Source of the DNA: Halobacteriales archaeon SW_9_67_25
GTDB taxonomy: Archaea > Halobacteriota > Halobacteria > Halobacteriales > Haloarculaceae
Direction of reading: 5' to 3'
Assembly (NCBI GenBank): GCA_003022745.1
Contig: PXSU01000116.1
Span: 1-17,588 of the forward strand
DNA length: 17,588 nucleotides
The stretch's first letter is position 1, and each line of letters begins with the position of its first letter. A program made the translations under genes and the position numbers. Of the stretch, positions 13,307 through 17,588 are shown in pieces. Under the pieces are notes generated by a model. That model saw nothing but the letters and a program-made list of their open reading frames with translations, was not told the DNA's origin and did no database searches.

Positions 13307-13650
13307 ATGGCACGAATGCACTCACGCCGCCGCGGGTCCTCCGGTTCGGACCGGCCCGTGGCAGACGACCCACCGGAGTGGAGCGACGTCGACGAGGACG
13401 CCATCGAACAGCGGGTGGTCGACCTCGCCGAGGCCGGTCACAGTCCGAGCGAGATCGGCCTCAAACTCCGCGACGAGGGCAGGCAGTTCGTCTGCGGGAC
13501 CACATAGAGGAGAACCCGACCGACTACCAGAACAAGCGCGCGCTCCAGAACACCGAGTCGAAGATCCGCCGCCTGGTCGACTACTACCGCGGCGACGAAC
13601 TCGACGAGGAGTTCACCTACAGCTACGACACCGCGAAACGCATCCTGTAG
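13307..13650 (+). pseudogene. rps15: 30S ribosomal protein uS15 gene with internal deletion and frameshift
   Basis: Two parts of one archaeal uS15 are present in different frames. From the ATG at 13307, residues 1-58 read MARMHSRRRGSSGSDRPVAD, PPEWSDVDEDAIEQRVVDLA and end SEIGLKLRDEG (nt 13480). This frame then hits TAG at 13505-13507. In the -1 frame, from about 13480 to the TAG at 13648-13650, the normal C-terminus appears: QAVRLRDHIEENPTDYQNKR, ALQNTESKIRRLVDYYRGDE and FTYSYDTAKRIL. The two parts total about 114 residues; full-length haloarchaeal uS15 has about 155. The missing part is the central block that normally carries a GTPIPDV-like motif and the KKVTEIL helix. uS15 binds 16S rRNA early in small-subunit assembly. 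The next gene starts at the very next base. A second copy elsewhere or an assembly error must be considered. Confidence 0.85.
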
Positions 13651-14784
13651 ATGTCCACAACAGGCCACCCCGAAGGACCCGCATCCGCGACCAGCGACGT
13701 CGCCGCCGCCCTCGGGGAGGCTGGATTCGTCCGCCTCGTGGCAGCGGCGGACGGCGACGCGCTCGCCGCGCTCGGCGTGCTCGCCGACGCCCTCGAAGCC
13801 GCCGGAACGCCCTTCCAGGTGACCGTCGCCGCGCTCCCCGCGGGGGCCGACCGGGCGACCGACGCCGACCTGACGCTTTCACTCGGCCGGCCCGCGGCCG
13901 TGGCGGACGCCTCGCTCGGGATCGACGGCGTCGCCAGCCGGGCCGCCTACGACGTGGCAACGGCGGTCGGGCCGCCGGGATTCGAGCCCGACCCGGCCCT
14001 GGCACTCGCGGGTGTCGTCGCGGCGGGCGCCGTCCCGGGCGAGCACGTCGACACCGACCGCGCTGGGATCGCACGCCGGCCGGGTGTTGCCGGTCCGACC
14101 GATGACCCCGCCGAGGCAGTCGCACACTCGACGCTCCTGTACGCACCAGTCTCGGGAGACCCCGAGGCGGCCGCCGACCTGCTCGCGGACGTCGACACGG
14201 CATCGACCGACGAGGGGGCACGCCGCCGGGTGGCCTCGCTGGTCGCGCTGGCGGTCGCCGGCGACGAGGCCGCGACGCCGCGGGGAACGGCCGCAGTCGA
14301 GCGGTTCCTCCGGCCCTACACCGGCGGCCCGTTCGGCACCGTCGGCGGCTACGCGGACGTCCTCGACGCACTCGCGCGGACGCGCCCCGGCGTCGGCGTC
14401 GGACTCGCGCTCGGCGCGGAGGACCACGCCGTCGCGCTCGAAGCCTGGCGGGCCCACGGCCGGCGCACACACCGCGCCGTGCAGGCGGCCACGACCGGCC
14501 GATACGACGGCCTGTACGCCGTCCGCTGTGATGGCGCGGCGCCGGTCGGGACCGTCGCGCGACTCGTCAGGGACTTCCGCTCGCCCGAACCGGTCGTGCT
14601 CGCCGTCGCCGACGGCGAATCCGCTGCTCTCCGGACCGCCGACGCCGCTCTCGATATCGGAGCGACGATGGCCGCGGCCGCCGACGCCGTCGGCGGGACC
14701 GGCGACGGTACCCGTGCCCGCGGCCGCGCCCGATTCGACGCCGAGAGTTCTGAGTTCGTGGTCGCGTTCAGGGAGGCACAATGA
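13651..14784 (+). CDS. RecJ/DHH-family-like protein of the rps15-rps3ae block
   Basis: The 377-residue protein begins at the base after the rps15 stop. It resembles the haloarchaeal proteins annotated as exonuclease RecJ that lie between rps15 and pcc1. Residues 25-50 (GFVRLVAAADGDALAALGVL) look like the first DHH strand and helix, but the metal-binding H-D-A-D or D-H-H motifs are not seen: only ADGD remains, and no DHH triplet occurs anywhere. The C-terminal third (PFGTVGGYADVLDALARTRP, then GRYDGLYAVRCDGAAPVGTV and VRDFRSPEPVVL) fits a DHHA1-like substrate-binding domain. A non-catalytic role comparable to Cdc45-type RecJ relatives is therefore possible. Composition is very Ala- and GC-rich. 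The 3' end overlaps pcc1 by four bases (ATGA), so the block is an operon. Confidence 0.7.
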   Translation: MSTTGHPEGPASATSDVAAALGEAGFVRLVAAADGDALAALGVLADALEAAGTPFQVTVAALPAGADRATDADLTLSLGRPAAVADASLGIDGVASRAAYDVATAVGPPGFEPDPALALAGVVAAGAVPGEHVDTDRAGIARRPGVAGPTDDPAEAVAHSTLLYAPVSGDPEAAADLLADVDTASTDEGARRRVASLVALAVAGDEAATPRGTAAVERFLRPYTGGPFGTVGGYADVLDALARTRPGVGVGLALGAEDHAVALEAWRAHGRRTHRAVQAATTGRYDGLYAVRCDGAAPVGTVARLVRDFRSPEPVVLAVADGESAALRTADAALDIGATMAAAADAVGGTGDGTRARGRARFDAESSEFVVAFREAQ

Positions 14785-15086
14785 GACGCGCACGCGTTCG
14801 GACGACACACGCCGACGCCGCGACCGCCCGTGCGGTGGCGGCAGCACTCGGCCCGGACAACACCGACGAGATGGACACCACAGTCGACGGGGCGACGGTT
14901 ACGACGACTGTCCACCGGTCGAGTACTGGCGGCCTGCAGGCGACCGTCGACGACTACGTTGTCAACCTCCAGGTGGCCACGCGGCTCGCGACCCGACCGG
15001 ACAGCCCGACCGTCGATGGCGGCACGGAGACAGACGACACGGGTACCGACACAGAGAGACAGACAGACGGAGACACACAGACATGA
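14781..15086 (+). CDS. pcc1: KEOPS complex subunit Pcc1
   Basis: The 101-residue protein matches archaeal Pcc1, the small dimeric subunit of KEOPS that supports Kae1 in making threonylcarbamoyl-adenosine at position 37 of tRNAs. Signature parts are ARAVAAALGPDNTDEMDTTV, VTTTVHRSSTGGLQATVDDY and VVNLQVATRLA. Residues about 75-101 are a low-complexity Thr/Asp/Gly tail (GTETDDTGTDTERQTDGDTQ), encoded by an AGAC/ACAG-rich stretch (about 15025-15080) that is probably disordered. It overlaps the upstream gene by four bases and rps3ae by four bases (ATGA at 15083), typical translational coupling. The Kae1, Bud32 and Cgi121 genes are elsewhere. Confidence 0.85.
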   Translation: MRRARVRTTHADAATARAVAAALGPDNTDEMDTTVDGATVTTTVHRSSTGGLQATVDDYVVNLQVATRLATRPDSPTVDGGTETDDTGTDTERQTDGDTQT

Positions 15087-15703
15087 GCGAACGATCAGTA
15101 TCCAGACGCACGCAACAGAAGCAGTGGTACGAAGTGCTGGCCCCGGAGCAGTTCGACCGGGAGAAACTCGGCGAGACGCCGGCCGACGAGGCCGAGAAGG
15201 TCCTGGGCCGCACCATCGAGACGACGCTTGGCGACATCCGCAACGACGCCAGCGAGAACAACACGAAGCTCACCTTCAACATCACGGAGGTAGCGACCGA
15301 CACAGGCTACGCGGAGTTCGTCAAGCACGAACTGACCCGCGACTACCTGCGGAGCCTCGTTCGCCGGGGCTCCTCGAAGGTCGAGGCCTACGTCACGGTC
15401 CTGACGACCGACGACTACCGCCTGCAGATCCAGCCGGTCGCGCTGACGACGAAGGGTGCCGACGAGAGCCAGGAGAAGGCCATCCGGCGGACGATGATCG
15501 ACCTCGTCGAGGATGCCGCGGGCGACCGCACCTTCGAGGACCTCGTCGACAGCATCGTCGAGGGACGGCTCTCCTCGGCCATCTACAACGAGGCCAAGAC
15601 AATCTATCCGCTCCGCCGGGTCGAGGTCGCAAAGGCGACTCTCGAGGCCCGCCCCGAGGAAGTCGCCGCCGAAGAGGAGACCAGGGTCGACATCGAGGAG
15701 TGA
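15083..15703 (+). CDS. rps3ae: 30S ribosomal protein eS1 (S3Ae)
   Basis: The 206-residue protein begins MSERSVSRRTQQKQWYEVLA and contains LGRTIETTLGDIRNDASENN, TKLTFNITEVATDTGYAEFV and YNEAKTIYPLRRVEV, all typical of archaeal/eukaryotic eS1. This protein sits at the platform of the small ribosomal subunit near the mRNA exit site and has no relation to bacterial S1. The ATG at 15083 is chosen because it gives the normal N-terminus and overlaps the pcc1 stop; the frame is open far upstream only as a shadow. The acidic tail (EEVAAEEETRVDIEE) is normal for halophiles. Unlike rps15 in the same block, it is intact. Confidence 0.95.
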   Translation: MSERSVSRRTQQKQWYEVLAPEQFDREKLGETPADEAEKVLGRTIETTLGDIRNDASENNTKLTFNITEVATDTGYAEFVKHELTRDYLRSLVRRGSSKVEAYVTVLTTDDYRLQIQPVALTTKGADESQEKAIRRTMIDLVEDAAGDRTFEDLVDSIVEGRLSSAIYNEAKTIYPLRRVEVAKATLEARPEEVAAEEETRVDIEE

Positions 15704-15722
15704 GCGGGCCCGTTCACCCCGC

Positions 15723-15752
15723 GGGAAGGGTAGACTTCCCGGAGTCGACTCC
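15723..15752 (+). terminator. Hairpin region after rps3ae
   Basis: GGGAAG-GGTAGA-CTTCCC (15723-15740) forms a perfect 6-bp stem with a 6-base loop 20 bases past the rps3ae stop. It is followed immediately by the 12-bp perfect palindrome GGAGTCGACTCC (15741-15752). The position suggests the end of the ribosomal operon; no T-run follows, so it may instead be a protein site for the next gene. Confidence 0.35.
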
Positions 15753-15798
15753 CGGTTACGCGATCCGACACTGATTGGAAGTAGCGTCGCTGGCGCGA

Positions 15799-15816
15799 CA
15801 AAGGGAAACGCCTTTG
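15799..15816 (+). promoter_or_regulatory. Inverted repeat at the probable promoter of the HEAT-repeat gene
   Basis: CAAAGG-GAAACG-CCTTTG is a perfect 6-bp inverted repeat with a 6-base spacer. It ends 25 bases before the ATG at 15841, where a TATA element is expected. It could be an operator overlapping the core promoter. Confidence 0.35.
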
Positions 15817-15840
15817 CCCGGAACCGACACACCGTCCCCT

Positions 15841-17115
15841 ATGAGCAACGGGGACGACTCGGAAAGCGGCGACGACGAGGCAGAAGAGTCGGCGGACGCC
15901 GAGTTGAGCACCGACACGCTGGAGAGCCGGCTCGACGACGCGGCCGAGGCGCTGGAGGTAGCCGAAACCGAGGCGGATCTCGACGAAATCGAGGGGACAC
16001 TCGACGGGATCGCCGAAGACCTGGAGGCTGCCGACCTGCCCGAACCGGACGAGGACGACGAGGACGGCGACGACCCTCGGGAGGAACTGGAAGGGCGTCT
16101 CTCTGACCTGCGCGAGGATCTCGAAGACCAGCGCGGCCCGTATGCAGGGGACGTCACCGCCATCGTCGAAAACGCGGAGGCGACGCTGACCGACACCCGG
16201 TGGACCGAGGGCGGCGAAGGCGAGGCCGTCGCCGCGGTCACCGAGTTCGTCGGGACGGCCAGCGAGACGCTCGACGCTGACCTCTCTGCCGAGGCCGACA
16301 ACCCGGAGGGCGCGAGCGAGACGCTCGCGGCGGCGCGGGAGGCCGTCGACGGGGCCGGCCTCGACCCCGATCCCGACGCCGACGCCGAGACCATCGAAAC
16401 GCTGCTCGGGGCCGCCGAGGACCTGGAGGCCGGACTCGACGAGGCCGAGGAGTGGGAGGACCTCACAGTCCGGGAGCAACTGGCCGCCCAGGGCTTTTAT
16501 GACGTCCTCGAATCCGAGAACCGCAAGGACTACCCGGCGGAGTGGAACGCGGTGAAAATCTACGAGAAAGACAGGGACGTCGAGCCGATACTGACTGCCC
16601 TGGAGCGGTTCGAGTCGGGCTTCATGGAGGAGAACATCCTCGATGCGCTCGAACACATCGCCCCCGAGGAAGCCGTCGACGCGATGCTCGAACGCGCCCA
16701 GAAGCGGGACAAACAGCCAGTCCGTATCCTCGGTCGCATCGGTGACGAGCAGGCCTGCGAGACGCTGGAGGACTTCCTCGGTGGCGGTGACGTCAAACTG
16801 GAGAAGACGACGCTCCGGGCACTCGGCGCAATCGGCAGCGAGGACTCGACACAGTCCGTCGCCAACAGGCTGGACGCGGATAACCCGGAGGTGCGGTCGA
16901 CGGCCGCCCGTTCGCTGGGGCTCATCGGTGACACGCGCGCCATCGACCCGCTCGCGGACGTGCTGGCCGAGGACGAGGCCGACGAGGTACGGGCCAGTGC
17001 CGCGTGGGCGCTCAACCGGATCGGTACCGAGCGCGCGCTCGCGGCCGCAGCCGAGTACGCCGACGACCGCTCCTACATCGTCCAGGTCGAGGCCGAGAAG
17101 GCCGCTGGGGTCTGA
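15841..17115 (+). CDS. HEAT-repeat domain protein with acidic coiled-coil-like N-terminus
   Basis: The 424-residue protein starts at the ATG at 15841. The first 210 residues are extremely acidic and helical with heptad-like Leu/Ala spacing (STDTLESRLDDAAEALEVAE, LEGRLSDLREDLEDQ), likely a coiled coil. Residues about 220-300 begin with REQLAAQGFYDVLES and KDYPAEWNAVKIYEK. From about 290 on, HEAT/PBS-lyase-type repeats follow: VRILGRIGDEQACETLEDFL, LRALGAIGSEDSTQSVANRL, STAARSLGLIGDTRAIDPLA and ASAAWALNRIGTERALAAAA, about 31 residues apart. Such repeats form a superhelical scaffold for binding other proteins. There is no enzymatic motif. Its position right after the ribosomal/KEOPS block is one I recall from other haloarchaea, which hints at a housekeeping role; the partner is unknown. 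Confidence 0.85.
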   Translation: MSNGDDSESGDDEAEESADAELSTDTLESRLDDAAEALEVAETEADLDEIEGTLDGIAEDLEAADLPEPDEDDEDGDDPREELEGRLSDLREDLEDQRGPYAGDVTAIVENAEATLTDTRWTEGGEGEAVAAVTEFVGTASETLDADLSAEADNPEGASETLAAAREAVDGAGLDPDPDADAETIETLLGAAEDLEAGLDEAEEWEDLTVREQLAAQGFYDVLESENRKDYPAEWNAVKIYEKDRDVEPILTALERFESGFMEENILDALEHIAPEEAVDAMLERAQKRDKQPVRILGRIGDEQACETLEDFLGGGDVKLEKTTLRALGAIGSEDSTQSVANRLDADNPEVRSTAARSLGLIGDTRAIDPLADVLAEDEADEVRASAAWALNRIGTERALAAAAEYADDRSYIVQVEAEKAAGV

Positions 17116-17203
17116 TACGGATTGCTGTCGCTATTTTCCAGGTCGACCGCAGGCCACCACCACGGAGGGAGAGGGATCTGTCCCACCACGGCGGGGGAGC
17201 GAT

Positions 17204-17221
17204 CCGTCACGCCCGTGACGG
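17204..17221. promoter_or_regulatory. 18-bp inverted repeat between the HEAT and PRC-barrel genes
   Basis: CCGTCACG-CC-CGTGACGG is a perfect 8-bp inverted repeat with a 2-base centre, 59 bases before the PRC-barrel ATG and 27 bases before its TATA-like box. It could be an operator or the stem of a terminator for the HEAT gene. The surrounding gap (17116-17279) is otherwise made of CCACCAC-type simple sequence. Confidence 0.4.
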
Positions 17222-17247
17222 CTGTAAGCCATCAGACGGCCCCACCA

Positions 17248-17255
17248 CAATTAAG
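17248..17255 (+). promoter_or_regulatory. TATA-box candidate for the PRC-barrel gene
   Basis: CAATTAAG is centred about 28 bases before the ATG at 17280 and is the only AT-rich spot in the gap, matching the leaderless spacing seen for other genes in the window. Confidence 0.55.
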
Positions 17256-17279
17256 AGGCCACCACGCAACCACCACAAC

Positions 17280-17579
17280 ATGGATCGCGACTCCGTCCCG
17301 CAGGAAATCACGTCGCTGGTCGGCCGCGAAGTGTACACGAACACCGGCATCTTCATCGGCCAGGTGGAGGACCTCCGGCTGGATCTTGACACCGAAGAAG
17401 TGACTGGGCTGGCGTTGCACGAACTCAACTCGGAGCTGTTCGGTGCCGAGGTTGCCTCGGCCCGTGGCGCCATCGTTCCCTACCGGTGGGTCCAGGCAGT
17501 CGGGGACGTCGTCATCGTCAACGACATCGTCGAGCGCATCCAGCAGGAAGAAGACGACGAGGACGAAGTGGCGGCCTAG
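17280..17579 (+). CDS. Short PRC-barrel domain protein
   Basis: The 99-residue protein is one PRC-barrel: VPQEITSLVGREVYTNTGIF, IGQVEDLRLDLDTEEVTGLA, then RGAIVPYRWVQAVGDVVIVN and an acidic tail. PRC-barrels are small beta-barrels that bind RNA or partner proteins. In haloarchaea, short stand-alone members include the cell-division proteins CdpB1 and CdpB2, which link SepF to the division ring. This protein has the right size and layout to be of that group, but I cannot separate it from other PRC paralogues by eye. The start at 17280 follows a TATA-like box at leaderless distance. The gene is complete, ending nine bases before the window edge. Confidence 0.8.
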   Translation: MDRDSVPQEITSLVGREVYTNTGIFIGQVEDLRLDLDTEEVTGLALHELNSELFGAEVASARGAIVPYRWVQAVGDVVIVNDIVERIQQEEDDEDEVAA

Positions 17580-17588
17580 CTCCCGTTG

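Noticed and set aside
13470..13507. Programmed frameshifting as an explanation for rps15
   Set aside because: A ribosomal slip could join the frames but could not restore the roughly 40 missing residues; the central segment is physically absent.
13129..13650. Long open frame covering the rps15 C-terminus and its upstream region
   Set aside because: Before about 13480 it is Arg/Gly/Pro-rich shadow sequence; only the last 56 codons are uS15.
15020..15085. AGAC/ACAG-rich tract considered as a mobile-element end or origin-like repeat
   Set aside because: It is the low-complexity coding tail of Pcc1, with no terminal repeats, target duplication or neighbouring transposase.

Overview
The window comes from a halophilic archaeon (class Halobacteria). 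The DNA is GC-rich and the proteins are strongly acidic. Genes start close behind TATA-like boxes about 25-30 bases upstream, as in leaderless transcription, and the gene set is typically haloarchaeal: archaeal uS15, eS1 and Pcc1, FtsJ/RlmE with a TRAM domain, archaeal pilins and a PRC-barrel protein. I cannot name the genus. No tRNA, rRNA, CRISPR array, transposase or integrase was seen.

Left part (1-5152). The window opens with the 5' end of a leftward NfeD-like membrane protein gene. Next come two eroded genes: an N-terminally truncated BtuF-like binding protein, and a remnant in which the N- and C-terminal ends of a glucosylglycerol-hydrolase-like protein are joined and then frameshifted. 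An Lrp/AsnC regulator diverges from an intact carA, with a perfect palindrome between them. A broken OsmC-like gene follows. It runs out exactly where the toxin gene of a leftward VapBC module begins to be non-homologous to other toxins, so this looks like a recombination junction. An intact rlmE (FtsJ) closes the part.

Middle (5220-13029). menB (menaquinone biosynthesis) faces rlmE. Then comes a roughly 6.7-kb surface-appendage locus. It starts with a type IV pilin whose body is a ten-repeat, 18-residue-period beta-helix resembling bactofilin. Five tightly overlapping pilin-like genes follow on the + strand, and a 616-residue pilin-like protein lies on the opposite strand. The two outer genes have lower GC, are rich in Asn, Ser and Thr, and share a similar repeat style. 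No ATPase or membrane platform gene is inside the window, so this set would depend on an assembly machine encoded elsewhere.

Right part (13030-17588). This is a conserved information-processing block: rps15 (uS15), a RecJ/DHH-like gene, the KEOPS subunit pcc1 and rps3ae (eS1), followed by a HEAT-repeat protein and a short PRC-barrel protein. rps15 is clearly broken here: about 40 codons are missing and the two halves lie in different frames. It is preceded by about 125 bases of hairpin-forming sequence, unusual in front of a haloarchaeal gene.

The strongest cross-window signal is that four separate genes (btuF-like, hydrolase-like, osmC-like and rps15) have lost internal or terminal segments, three of them with a frame change. 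That is either real gene decay or deletion-type assembly error. The most novel coding content is the pilin/beta-helix fusion and its partner locus.
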